Source: Clostridia bacterium (GTDB taxonomy: Bacteria; Bacillota; Clostridia; Oscillospirales; CAG-272). Taken from it: DNA of 64,000 nt. Each line of letters starts with the position of its first letter. Positions within the stretch are counted from its first letter, which is position 1. Positions 43,050 through 51,891 of this stretch are shown piece after piece. The notes under the pieces were generated by a model. It saw only the letters and a program-made list of their open reading frames with translations, was not told the origin of the DNA and ran no database searches. Made by a program: the position numbers and the translations under genes. Where the stretch lies: the NCBI GenBank assembly GCA_017411605.1, contig JAFQPR010000062.1:1-64000 (forward strand). Direction: 5' to 3'.

Positions 43050-43065
43050 CGATAAACCTCTCATT

Positions 43066-43635
43066 TCAATCGTTGCATTTAGGCGATTTTTCAATTAAGA
43101 AGAAGTACGGTGAAGTCGGTGAATTAAGTATTCTGAATTCGGATGCGCATATTTTAAACCTCGAAAGAGTAGCAAAATATTCTCGCAGCATCTCTCCTTC
43201 AAGTCTTCCCTCCTCGTGCCCGGGATAGATCGCTACAATAAGTACTCCGTCGGGTAAAAGAAGATCGATCGCGGCTTCAACTGCCGCCATAGTGGTCTCG
43301 CGCATCGTGGTTACTGCTTTTTTTCCGCTTCTCGGGAGATAGCCAAGGTTGAACATTCCCGCCTTGATAGGTTCTTTAACGTAATCCTTGACAAGATGAT
43401 GCGATGCGCAGATAAGAGTATAGTTTTCGGGAGCGCCGCTTGCCTCAAGATGATTTCTCGTCGAAACGAGCGCTGACTCCTGTATATCAAATGCATAGAC
43501 TCTTCCCTCACTACCTACGGTATTCGACAAAAAAAGTGTATCATTTCCGTTTCCCATAGTAAAGTCTACTGCAACCTCACCCTCTCTTAGGTGCTCGAGT
43601 ATAAAATGCTTATGCAAGCCCGTAAGGTCTACCAT
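43066..43635 (-). CDS. mnmM: tRNA (mnm5s2U34) methyltransferase MnmM-like (YtqB)
   Basis: This 189-residue class I SAM-dependent methyltransferase has VAVDFTMGNGNDTLFL as motif I and VYAFDIQE as motif II. MFNLGYLPRSGK is the substrate-side signature, and the end SPYFFLIEK fits the family formerly called rRNA_methylase/YtqB. Bacillus MnmM methylates the wobble uridine of tRNAs read as Lys, Glu, Gln and others. Length matches (about 190). It follows rqcH by 41 bases, an association of translation-quality genes. Confidence 0.88.
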   Translation of the reverse strand: MVDLTGLHKHFILEHLREGEVAVDFTMGNGNDTLFLSNTVGSEGRVYAFDIQESALVSTRNHLEASGAPENYTLICASHHLVKDYVKEPIKAGMFNLGYLPRSGKKAVTTMRETTMAAVEAAIDLLLPDGVLIVAIYPGHEEGRLEGEMLREYFATLSRFKICASEFRILNSPTSPYFFLIEKSPKCND

Positions 43636-43676
43636 AGTAAGTCTCGCTTTCTAAACTCCGCGTACACGGAAGCCTG

Positions 43677-45410
43677 TTAAATAATTTCTTTTATAGGTTT
43701 AACGTATGCGGTATAGTTGGTCTTATAAGTCACAAAGCCCGGCTTTGCACCCGCAGGTTTTTTAATATTCTTGACACGGGTATAGTCTACCGCAACATGA
43801 TCTCCCGTTGCCTTCGAATAGCCCGCCGCGATTCCCGCCGCTTCTGTATAATCCCTGTCAGAAGGCTCGCGCCCTTCAGTAACAAGGATAACGTGAGAGC
43901 CGGGGATATCCTTGACGTGAAACCAGATATCGTCCTTTTCGGCGACCTTGAAGGTCAGCCTGTCATTCTGTACGTTATTCTTTCCAACGTATAACGTAAG
44001 TCCATCAGTTGTAGTAAATGTTAACGGCTTGGACTTCGATACTTTTGGCGCCTTATAGCCTTTCATTCTGGATGCATAACCCGAGGAATAAAGCTCATCT
44101 CGCAAGTCCGCTATATCCTGCTCGGTTTCCGCCGCATCAAGGAAGCTCTGAACGCTTTCAAGATATAAAAGCTCGTCCTCCCATTTTGTTATCTGTTCGG
44201 TGAGAACCGTTTTTGCGGTCTTGCATTTATTGTATAGCTTATACATTCTCTGCGCGTTTGCTGCAGGGGAAAGCCTTTCATCAAGCTCAACTGTTATCTC
44301 AGGACAGCTTTCATCATAATAGTCTATCGCGGTAAGCGATCTGTCACCACGCTTTATCCTGTAAATATTCGCGGTTATAAGGTCGCCCGCGCGCTTATAG
44401 GATTCGCCCTTCTCGCTATCGGCAAGTTCTTCTCTTTGGATGAGAAGCTTCTTCTCCGTGCGCGATTTCGCGTTTGAGAGAAGCGTTCTGATGTCATGCG
44501 CACGTTGATGGATTTTTTCGAGTCTGTCTTTTTCGGCAAAATAAAGATCGAACAGCTCGCCGAGCGTTTCAAATTTCCGACACGTCGCATAATCTCCAAG
44601 ATACGTTATGTCCATATAGGAATAATCTATCGGCTTGCCCGACTGATCGAGTGCAACCGTAGGGGTATAACGTTCTTCTATAAGCAAGCTCTGCCACTCG
44701 GAAAATACAGAACAGAATTTTTCTTTATTTATAGCGGCTACAGGAGTATCCACACTGCCCGTTGCACGGAAAACCAGTTCATGCGCTATCTGCGTAGCGA
44801 TTCCCGAGTAGGTAGTTGTTATAAATTTTTCACCGCTTTTTTCACTCGGAAAATCGGAGAGCTTTGCATAAAAAGCATTTTCGTCTATCTCAAACGGCGA
44901 AAGCTTTTCCTGCATCGCGGGAGCTCTATACTTGAGTCCCGGAAGAACCTGGCGTATCGTGCTTGCAGAGAAATCTATCATTTTCAAAGCGGAAATTATT
45001 TTATCCTCACCGTCGAGAAGAATAAAGTTTGCATACTTACCCATTATCTCACAAACTATCTTCATCTCCGACGGAAATCCCATTTCATCGTAACCGGATA
45101 CCGAAAACATCGCTATTCTGTCAAACCCGGGCTGAACAACCCCCGTTATCTTCGCCCCAAGCAATCTTTTTCTTAAAAACATGCAGAACATAGGTGCCTT
45201 GAGAGGATTCTCTTTCACCTTGTCGGTAAGCTGAAGACGAGGAGCATTCGGTCCAACATTAAAAAGAAGGCGCGATGACTTTTTCCCATAATGTATAACA
45301 AGATCTATTTCATCATTTGCCGGTTGAAGAACCTTTTCAATCTTTGCCTCGGGGAAGTTATCGGAAAACTCCGAAAGCACCGCCCTCATCATACATGCAT
45401 CAAATGCCAT
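43677..45410 (-). CDS. rqcH: Ribosome-associated quality control factor RqcH (NFACT family)
   Basis: This 577-residue protein has the NFACT-N domain with D97 and R98 in PGFDRIA, the residues needed in Bacillus RqcH for alanine tailing. A helical HhH/coiled-coil middle (about 285-420) and the NFACT-R domain follow (about 455-560; DGLTLYVGKNNVQNDRLTF, DIWFHVKDIPGSHVIL). It binds obstructed 50S subunits and recruits tRNA-Ala to tag stalled chains. Older annotations call it fibronectin-binding protein. It is the first gene of the minus-strand unit rqcH, mnmM, surface proteins. Confidence 0.93.
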   Translation of the reverse strand: MAFDACMMRAVLSEFSDNFPEAKIEKVLQPANDEIDLVIHYGKKSSRLLFNVGPNAPRLQLTDKVKENPLKAPMFCMFLRKRLLGAKITGVVQPGFDRIAMFSVSGYDEMGFPSEMKIVCEIMGKYANFILLDGEDKIISALKMIDFSASTIRQVLPGLKYRAPAMQEKLSPFEIDENAFYAKLSDFPSEKSGEKFITTTYSGIATQIAHELVFRATGSVDTPVAAINKEKFCSVFSEWQSLLIEERYTPTVALDQSGKPIDYSYMDITYLGDYATCRKFETLGELFDLYFAEKDRLEKIHQRAHDIRTLLSNAKSRTEKKLLIQREELADSEKGESYKRAGDLITANIYRIKRGDRSLTAIDYYDESCPEITVELDERLSPAANAQRMYKLYNKCKTAKTVLTEQITKWEDELLYLESVQSFLDAAETEQDIADLRDELYSSGYASRMKGYKAPKVSKSKPLTFTTTDGLTLYVGKNNVQNDRLTFKVAEKDDIWFHVKDIPGSHVILVTEGREPSDRDYTEAAGIAAGYSKATGDHVAVDYTRVKNIKKPAGAKPGFVTYKTNYTAYVKPIKEII

Positions 45411-45525
45411 TATCTGTTTTCTCCGTAAATCGCGAACACATAAAATATTTTTTTAATTTTATCATATTTTAAATAAATAGTCAATAGCGAAACTGTTAAC
45501 ACTTGTTAAACAATAACAAAAGTAA

Positions 45526-45560
45526 AAAGGCTATCTTGCTTCATTTTAAAACAAAATAGC
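45526..45560 (-). terminator. Terminator after the gene at 45575
   Basis: On the minus strand GGCTAT and ATAGCC pair across a 23-base region and are followed by TTTTTAC. Confidence 0.5.
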
Positions 45561-45574
45561 CAAAAGCCCAAAGG

Positions 45575-46324
45575 TCAAACGATTTTATATACCTTCGGGT
45601 CAGGGTCGTAAACGGATACGCCGTGTGAAGAGAATTCACATTCAGCAAAAATATTTCCCGAACGTATCATATTCACTTTTTCATTTTGCAGAATACCTAG
45701 CAAATAATATGCTGCGGCATACGCCGTTGTATGCGGAAGCGACGAGGCATCGATATACCTTACCGATATATCGGCAATTCCCGCCGAAAAAGATATCGCC
45801 ATAGCGGCTGACAGACTTATTCCTACCGACATCTCTGTAATCGACATAGAAATTATCCTGGCGAGATCGACGCTGCTTGGATTGTCGCAAAGAACGACTG
45901 CATAGCAACCTATCGGTGTTTGTACAAAATTGATATCAACATCACCTTTTTCTGCACATTTCAATGATTTTGAACATAATAGTTTACATTTACCGACATT
46001 CCCTCCGTACTTCCCACAACAGTCAGGCAAGATAATCCGCTTGTTATCCATCACCGAAAATAAATCGTATTCCGAGTACGGATAGCCCTTTAACAGATAA
46101 AGGAATACAAGTAGCGCACGATAAAGGTCCGGATAATATACGTTCACCGGCGACGGAATATCAATTATATAATCCCACTCCAAATTCTGCGAAATCTCAA
46201 CACGGATACCATCTTCTCTTTCCTGTAAAACTTTTTCATCGGAAAAATTTGTACCCTCACGTAAAAATCCCTTGTTTGCGATTACAAAGCTTTTACCTAA
46301 CGTTGAAATTTTATACATCTGCAT
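45575..46324 (-). CDS. Unknown protein, faintly diaminopimelate epimerase-like
   Basis: This 249-residue soluble protein is rich in short beta strands, with an LPDCCGKYGG segment, a repeated-looking two-lobe layout and the ending GVSVYDPDPKVYKI. The pattern faintly recalls the DapF/proline racemase fold, but the conserved catalytic cysteine contexts (GNGxR, GSGT) are missing. I would not claim enzymatic activity. ATG 46324 or 46318 could be the start. It lies after cca on the same strand, separated by a terminator. Confidence 0.55.
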   Translation of the reverse strand: MQMYKISTLGKSFVIANKGFLREGTNFSDEKVLQEREDGIRVEISQNLEWDYIIDIPSPVNVYYPDLYRALLVFLYLLKGYPYSEYDLFSVMDNKRIILPDCCGKYGGNVGKCKLLCSKSLKCAEKGDVDINFVQTPIGCYAVVLCDNPSSVDLARIISMSITEMSVGISLSAAMAISFSAGIADISVRYIDASSLPHTTAYAAAYYLLGILQNEKVNMIRSGNIFAECEFSSHGVSVYDPDPKVYKIV

Positions 46325-46360
46325 AACTACACCTGTAAATCGGGTAATTGAATATTGTAA

Positions 46361-46398
46361 TAAAAAGCCGCGAGAAGAAGCGATATCCCCCTCGCGGT
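46361..46398 (-). terminator. Terminator after cca
   Basis: CCGCGAG (46368-46374) pairs with CTCGCGG (46391-46397). On the minus strand the stem is followed by CTTTTTATT. Confidence 0.8.
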
Positions 46399-46455
46399 CT
46401 TATTACATTATATGCAAAACTGTTTTTTTAGTAAGTCTTACTTCTTTCGTAAATC

Positions 46456-47637
46456 TTATTTTCCCGCCGAAGCGGCGTATTCTTTCAGCTTGTGCTTCTC
46501 ATTCTCAATCTTACCCATTGCAACAAGTGTCAAAAGCTCCTTCAGCATTCGTCCGATTCGCTCTCCCCTAAAGCCAAGATCGATAAGTTCTCTACCATCT
46601 ATTTTGAGATCGGCTATGCTCCGCGGAGTATCAGCTTCAATAAGATGCTTTAGACGTTCATATACAGACTCGGAGCATCTTCCAAGAGCAAAAGCTATTC
46701 TTGCGGCTGTGAGAGCCGCTTCATCGGCTACGTTACATAGATACAGTCTAAGCTCAGGCTCTGTCATACCATCCGATAAGGTAAGATTATTTATAACGGT
46801 CATTCCGAGGTCTTTTGTTTTATTATCCACTCTTAGCCTGCACATAGCATTTTCATATACTTTTGAGTCCCCTACGCATGCAAAAAGAATTATTTGCCGC
46901 TCTTCTGCGGTCAATGCGTCGAATTTAACACGCTCCGGGAGCTTTATACCGTTAAGCTCGGGAATGCACTCCGTAATAACGTCAAGATATTCCTCTATAA
47001 CAGTATACGCCCATTTACCTGACAGAAGCTTTTTCCACTCGATATAAATTCTCTCAACGGATATGTTTTTTAGGCTTGTCTTATACTCGCGTATTGCTCG
47101 TTTCGTTTTGTCTTCAATATTAAATCCCAGAACTGCCGCAAACCTTATCGCTCTGAAAACTCTGAGGGCGTCCTCTGAAAATCTGAGCTCGGGATCTCTT
47201 ACCGCTCTGATAATCTTATTTTCAAGGTCGGAAATACCGCCGAAAGCATCAATAATTCCACTTTCGTGATTATAACACAACGCATTTACCGTAAAATCTC
47301 TTCTTGCAAGGTCAAGTTCAACCTTTTTTGTGAAAGAAACCGACACGGGGTGGCGCGAATCCTGATATTCGCCGTCTATTCTGAACGTCGTTACCTCATA
47401 CGGCACTCCATCGCAGATAACGGTAACCGTACCGTGAGCTATTCCCGTATCAACCGTTTTTTCAAATATTGATTTTATCTCTTCGGGAAGAGCTGACGTA
47501 GTTATATCATAATCGTACGGAGCTTTTCCTAGCAGCGCATCTCTGACGCATCCGCCGACAATATACGCCTCGTGACCGTTAGTTTTCAGTTTTTCTATAA
47601 TTCTTTCCGCGCCTGCAGGTATGAATAATTTTTTCAT
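46456..47637 (-). CDS. cca: CCA tRNA nucleotidyltransferase
   Basis: This 393-residue class II tRNA nucleotidyltransferase has GGCVRDALLGKAPYDYDITT as the nucleotidyl-transfer site with the metal-binding DxD (DYD). RRDFTVNAL and the head-to-neck segment FSEDALRVFRAIRFA are also present. The C-terminus carries an alpha-helical tRNA-binding region. It adds or repairs the 3-prime CCA of tRNAs. Length fits the bacterial form without an HD domain. It is divergent from the CE15-like gene, sharing a 94 bp intergenic region. Confidence 0.93.
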   Translation of the reverse strand: MKKLFIPAGAERIIEKLKTNGHEAYIVGGCVRDALLGKAPYDYDITTSALPEEIKSIFEKTVDTGIAHGTVTVICDGVPYEVTTFRIDGEYQDSRHPVSVSFTKKVELDLARRDFTVNALCYNHESGIIDAFGGISDLENKIIRAVRDPELRFSEDALRVFRAIRFAAVLGFNIEDKTKRAIREYKTSLKNISVERIYIEWKKLLSGKWAYTVIEEYLDVITECIPELNGIKLPERVKFDALTAEERQIILFACVGDSKVYENAMCRLRVDNKTKDLGMTVINNLTLSDGMTEPELRLYLCNVADEAALTAARIAFALGRCSESVYERLKHLIEADTPRSIADLKIDGRELIDLGFRGERIGRMLKELLTLVAMGKIENEKHKLKEYAASAGK

Positions 47638-47668
47638 TACTTTTCCTTTTATTTATTCTTTATTACTA

Positions 47669-47697
47669 TTGACTTTGATCTAAATTAATTATATAAT
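47669..47697 (+). promoter_or_regulatory. Promoter of the CE15-like gene
   Basis: TTGACT (47669-47674), 17-base spacer, TATAAT (47692-47697). Confidence 0.85.
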
Positions 47698-47731
47698 GTG
47701 ATTAGTTAAAACATCTATACGGAGGTATATT

Positions 47732-48814
47732 ATGAAGATCTGCGAAAGACTCTCTACTCTTAACGTTCCCGACGTTCTCGCGCCTTTTGGCAAGAAAATC
47801 ACCACTGCCGCAGAATTTGATGCAGTCAAGCCTGCTATACAGAAGCTTCTTCAAGAAGAGGAATACGGATTTATCCCAAATAAACCCGACAGTATTTCTG
47901 TTGAGGTCATCAATTCCGATTCTAAGTTCTGCGCCGCAAAGGCAACTTTTACAAAATACAAACTCACTGCAAAATATGGCGAAGAAAGCACAGAGTTTGT
48001 TTTCTATTCTGTGATACCTAAAGCCATCCCCGAGAAAATGCCCGTATTCGTACATATTAATTTCAGTGATGCTATCCCTCATAAATATCAGCCTACCGAG
48101 GAAATTATTGACAACGGGTGCGCGGTTTTCACGATTTACTATCAGGACGTATCTACCGATAACAATGATTTTGAGAACGGTTGCGCAAAGCTCCTCTGCC
48201 CTGACAGAAGCGCGCCTCACGCACCGGGCAAAATAGCTATATGGTCATGGGCTATTATGAGAGTTATTGACTACATCGAAACTCTCGATATATATAACCC
48301 CGATGCGCTTGCCGTTATTGGTCACTCAAGACTTGGCAAAACCACACTCCTGACCGCAGCATTTGACAGCAGAGTAAAATTTGCTTGCGTTAACAACTCG
48401 GGTGCTTCGGGTGACGCGCTCTCGAGAGGAAAGGGTGGCGAAAGCATCAAGGATATCACTAAAAAGTTCCCATTCTGGTTCTGCCCCGAATACTTTAAAT
48501 ATGCAGACAAAGAAGATGAGCTTCCCTTCGATCAGCACTTCCTTATCTCACTTGTCGCTCCAAGGCACGTGCTCACAGGAACCGCCAAGGAGGATACCTG
48601 GGCTGATCCGCAGAATCAATACCTCGCTCTTACTTTAACAGATCCCGTATACGCGCTCTACGGCTCAAACGGACTTATCCACACCGAAAATATGCCTATA
48701 TGCCCGGAGTATCTCCCCGACGGCGACTGCTACTATCACTTAAGAGAAGGCTCGCACTATCTATCGCGCGACGATTGGAATAATTACATTAAATATATCA
48801 AAGCAAGAATTTGA
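47732..48814 (+). CDS. Alpha/beta hydrolase, glucuronoyl esterase (CE15)-like
   Basis: This 360-residue alpha/beta hydrolase has the nucleophile elbow GHSRLGKT (S199) and the following FACVNNSGASGDALSR, as in CE15 glucuronoyl esterases (G-C/H-S-R-x-G-K). The likely catalytic H342 lies in REGSHYLSRDDW. CE15 enzymes cleave ester bonds between glucuronoxylan and lignin alcohols; related acetyl esterases exist. No signal peptide is seen, so it would act on imported oligosaccharides. ATG 47732 follows CGGAGGT. The neighbouring AraC regulator and downstream genes suggest one polysaccharide-use locus. Confidence 0.8.
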   Translation: MKICERLSTLNVPDVLAPFGKKITTAAEFDAVKPAIQKLLQEEEYGFIPNKPDSISVEVINSDSKFCAAKATFTKYKLTAKYGEESTEFVFYSVIPKAIPEKMPVFVHINFSDAIPHKYQPTEEIIDNGCAVFTIYYQDVSTDNNDFENGCAKLLCPDRSAPHAPGKIAIWSWAIMRVIDYIETLDIYNPDALAVIGHSRLGKTTLLTAAFDSRVKFACVNNSGASGDALSRGKGGESIKDITKKFPFWFCPEYFKYADKEDELPFDQHFLISLVAPRHVLTGTAKEDTWADPQNQYLALTLTDPVYALYGSNGLIHTENMPICPEYLPDGDCYYHLREGSHYLSRDDWNNYIKYIKARI

Positions 48815-48818
48815 TTGC

Positions 48819-49703
48819 TTACGATGGCTCTTCCGCTTTTCTGTGGAAGAGCTTTCTGTATTTTGCAGGGGTCATCGAGTGCGCCTCTCTGAATTTAGCA
48901 ATAAAATATGCCGAGGTTGAAAAGCCGACGCACTCACCTATTTCTGTAATGCTCATATCTGTCGATATAAGCATTCTCTCCGCTTCTCTTATTTTTATTG
49001 ACGTGACGTAAGAGGAGAATGATTTTTTCATTCCCTTTTTGAATACTCTTGAAAGGTACGAGGTGCTGACACCCAGCGCCTTTGCCGCGCTCTCCTCCGT
49101 CATCTCACTGTAATTTAAATTAATATAGCTGATAGCTTTTTCTATAAGCTCGCCTTGCCAAACACTGACCTGAATATCACCCATATTTTTCTCATGCCAA
49201 CGGCGTAAAATGTGTAAAAAAATTGAGGTAACGTCTGCGCGAAGGCTAAGCTCATATCCGAACTTCTCTCCCTCCCACTCGTAAAATGCGTGGTGAAAAA
49301 GACTCGGAACGGGAGTTTCGGAAAGCTCGTCGCTCTTAAAAAACACTTGTCTTTTATCCGTATTCTGCATAAGAGTCAGCGTATAACTGTACTCCGAGAA
49401 GCTCTGCTCGGCAGTAAGCAATATTGACGGCAAAAATTTGATAACATAATAGTTTGAAGGCTCGCCCGTTCCCGTTACGTCATGAAGCTCGTGGTTATGA
49501 ACTATGACCATATCGCCGGCACAAAGCTTATAATTCTTATTTCCAACGTAAACGTCTGCGACGCCTTCAAGACCGAACAAGAGCTCGGTGTAATCGTGAT
49601 AGTGATAGTCGAGCTTCGGACGAGGTTTATTCTGCTTTATTCTTATACACTGAATAGACATCGGGACGCCGTCTCTCAGATATCTTTTCTCATAATACGG
49701 CAT
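48819..49703 (-). CDS. AraC-family transcriptional regulator
   Basis: This 294-residue protein has an N-terminal cupin sensing domain (YHYHDYTELLFGLEGVADVY, LCAGDMVIVHNHELHD). A C-terminal double helix-turn-helix follows (about 190-285; AAKALGVSTSYLSRVFKKG, ITEIGECVGFSTSAYFIAKF). I start at ATG 49703 after GAGGAGAAACG, not the longer frame at 49793. Such regulators usually sense a sugar and activate nearby catabolic genes. It is convergent with the CE15-like gene (4-base gap) and divergent from the ThuA-like operon. Confidence 0.9.
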   Translation of the reverse strand: MPYYEKRYLRDGVPMSIQCIRIKQNKPRPKLDYHYHDYTELLFGLEGVADVYVGNKNYKLCAGDMVIVHNHELHDVTGTGEPSNYYVIKFLPSILLTAEQSFSEYSYTLTLMQNTDKRQVFFKSDELSETPVPSLFHHAFYEWEGEKFGYELSLRADVTSIFLHILRRWHEKNMGDIQVSVWQGELIEKAISYINLNYSEMTEESAAKALGVSTSYLSRVFKKGMKKSFSSYVTSIKIREAERMLISTDMSITEIGECVGFSTSAYFIAKFREAHSMTPAKYRKLFHRKAEEPS

Positions 49704-49895
49704 ATCGTTTCTCCTCGGTTTATGAGTAATTTCTTTTGTAGCACACCAAAAAAAATGATTTTTTCCTAAAAAGATTATAATTATAAATGACAAAAAATTG
49801 ATACTTTATGTAAAACATATTATATCACATATTTTTGGAATATGCTATAATTTTCTTGTAATTTATAAAACTTTTTTTAATAGAAAGGAAAAAAT

Positions 49896-50627
49896 ATGAT
49901 TCGCGTACTTGTTTGGAATGAATACAGACACGAAAAAAAATCTGAAAAAGTAAAAGAGATATACCCTAACGGTATTCATGAAGCTATTGCGGATTTTATT
50001 CGCGATGACGATATCGAGGTCAAGACCGCTTGGCTCGATCAGGAAAACTGCGGTATAACAAAAGAGCTGCTCGATAATACCGACGTGCTTATCTGGTGGG
50101 GACATATGGCTCACGGTGAGGTTCCCGACTCGGTTGCATTTATGGTAAGAGATGCGGTTCTCTCGGGAATGGGAGCTATCTTCCTTCATTCGGGACATCA
50201 TTCAAAGCCATTCAGATACCTTCTCGGCACTTCCTGCAATCTTACCTGGCGTGAGAGCGGCGACTCCGAAACCCTTTGGGTTATCGAGCCCGGTCATCCT
50301 ATAACAAGAGGTATCGACAGATACTTTACACTTCCTCACGAGGAAACATACGGCGAGCCCTTCACCATTCCTACTCCCGACAAGCTTCTCTTCATCGGTA
50401 ACTTCTCGGGCGGGGAGGTATTCCGCTCAGGCTGCCTCTTTGAAAGAACTAACGGAAAAATATTCTACTTCCAGCCAGGTCATGAAACCTTCCCTACCTT
50501 CTATGATAAGAACGTGCAAACTATTATCAAAAATGCCGTTCGCTACGTTGCTCCCGTTTATCGCGAGTTTATCGATTGTCCTCACGTTCGTAAGATAACA
50601 GATGAAGAGACTTACGTAATCAAATAA
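49896..50627 (+). CDS. ThuA-like protein (trehalose/sugar utilisation family)
   Basis: This 243-residue protein has the ThuA flavodoxin-like or glutamine amidotransferase-like fold. It shows RVLVWNEYRHEKKSE, NTDVLIWWGHMAHGEV, GMGAIFLHSGHHSKPF and GRxFYFQPGHETFPT-type segments near the C-terminus. ThuA proteins accompany oxidoreductases in keto-sugar catabolism; the exact reaction is unclear. It is followed by a Gfo/Idh/MocA gene after 62 bases, the usual partnership. ATG 49896 follows AGAAAGGAAAAA. A possible promoter is TTGATA-17-TATATC at about 49799-49827. Confidence 0.9.
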   Translation: MIRVLVWNEYRHEKKSEKVKEIYPNGIHEAIADFIRDDDIEVKTAWLDQENCGITKELLDNTDVLIWWGHMAHGEVPDSVAFMVRDAVLSGMGAIFLHSGHHSKPFRYLLGTSCNLTWRESGDSETLWVIEPGHPITRGIDRYFTLPHEETYGEPFTIPTPDKLLFIGNFSGGEVFRSGCLFERTNGKIFYFQPGHETFPTFYDKNVQTIIKNAVRYVAPVYREFIDCPHVRKITDEETYVIK

Positions 50628-50689
50628 TAATCAGTTTTATAGTAAAACACAATATATGTATATAATTGTTAACAAAAGGAGATAAAACA

Positions 50690-51784
50690 ATGGCAAAGCT
50701 TATTAAAGTTGGTATTATAGGTTGCGGTGGTATTGCAACAAAAAAGCATATGCCCGCGCTCAAAAAGGTTCCTGATTGCGAGATGGTTGCATTCTGCGAT
50801 ATCATTCCCGAAAGAGCCGAAAATGCTGCTAAGAATTTCGGTACTCCCAACGCTACCTGGTGCACAGATTACAAGGAGCTTCTCGCTAATCCCGATATTG
50901 ACGTAGTACACGTCTGCACACCTAACAGAAGCCACAGCTTCATTACGGTCGATGCGCTTGAAGCAGGAAAGCACGTTATGTGCGAGAAGCCTATGGCGAT
51001 CAACTCTGCCGAAGCTAAAAAGATGCTCGACGCGCATAAGAGAACAGGCAAAAAGCTCACTATCGGATATCAGAGCAGATTCAGAGACGATTCTCAGTAT
51101 ATGAAAGCAGAGGCTGATGCGGGAACTTTCGGTGAGATCTATTATGCAAAAGCAACCGCGCTCAGAAGAAGAGCTGTTCCCACCTGGGGAGTATTCCTCA
51201 ACGAATACGAGCAGGGCGGCGGTCCTCTTATCGATATAGGTACACACGCTCTCGACCTTACCCTTTGGATGATGAATAATTACAAGCCTAAATACTGTCT
51301 TGGAACAACCTATCATAAGCTTAATAAGGATACCAATCAGGGTAACGCTTGGGGTAATTGGGATCCCGAAAAATTTACGGTTGAAGACTCCGCTTTCGGC
51401 TTCGTCGTTATGGAGAACGGAGCAACTATTATTCTCGAATCCGCGTGGGCGCTTAACACACTTGACGTAAGAGAGGCAGTTACTACTCTTTGCGGTACTC
51501 TCGCAGGCGCTGATATGGGTGGCGGCGGTCTGCGCATCAACGGTATCAAGAATAACAGACAGTATGTGCTCGAGCCTAACTTCAAGGTTGGCGGCGCGGC
51601 ATTTAACGACGGAAAGGGCGGTGCAACCTCTGCTGAGGTCGAAGAGAGACTCTGGATCGAAGCTGTAAGAAACGATACTGAGCCCGTAACTCTTCCCGAG
51701 CAGGCTTTTGTTGTTACAAGAATTCTTGAAGGTATCTACGAATCCGCCAAGACCGGTACTATTTACACCTTCAATAACGATTAA
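50690..51784 (+). CDS. Gfo/Idh/MocA family oxidoreductase
   Basis: This 364-residue NAD(P)-dependent sugar dehydrogenase has the Rossmann site VGIIGCGGIATKKHMPAL. The EKP motif is in GKHVMCEKPMAIN, and GGGPLIDIGTHALDLTLW carries the conserved catalytic-site histidine. ATG 50690 follows AAAGGAGATAAAA. The family oxidises or epimerises sugars, inositols or glycosides. With the upstream ThuA-like protein it probably handles a keto-sugar intermediate, perhaps by the oxidative route of glycoside cleavage (inference). Confidence 0.93.
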   Translation: MAKLIKVGIIGCGGIATKKHMPALKKVPDCEMVAFCDIIPERAENAAKNFGTPNATWCTDYKELLANPDIDVVHVCTPNRSHSFITVDALEAGKHVMCEKPMAINSAEAKKMLDAHKRTGKKLTIGYQSRFRDDSQYMKAEADAGTFGEIYYAKATALRRRAVPTWGVFLNEYEQGGGPLIDIGTHALDLTLWMMNNYKPKYCLGTTYHKLNKDTNQGNAWGNWDPEKFTVEDSAFGFVVMENGATIILESAWALNTLDVREAVTTLCGTLAGADMGGGGLRINGIKNNRQYVLEPNFKVGGAAFNDGKGGATSAEVEERLWIEAVRNDTEPVTLPEQAFVVTRILEGIYESAKTGTIYTFNND

Positions 51785-51805
51785 TTTAAATTTATTTAAA
51801 AAATG

Positions 51806-51857
51806 GGTTGGCATCGGGCAAAAGTTGTGATATACTTAAACCGATGCCAACCTTTTT
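51806..51857 (+). terminator. Terminator after the oxidoreductase gene
   Basis: A perfect 12 bp stem, GGTTGGCATCGG (51806-51817) with CCGATGCCAACC (51841-51852), has a 23-base loop and is followed by TTTTT. The next gene starts 35 bases later, so partial read-through would couple the two. Confidence 0.8.
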
Positions 51858-51891
51858 GTTTGAGAGGTTAATTATTATCGGAGAAAATGAT

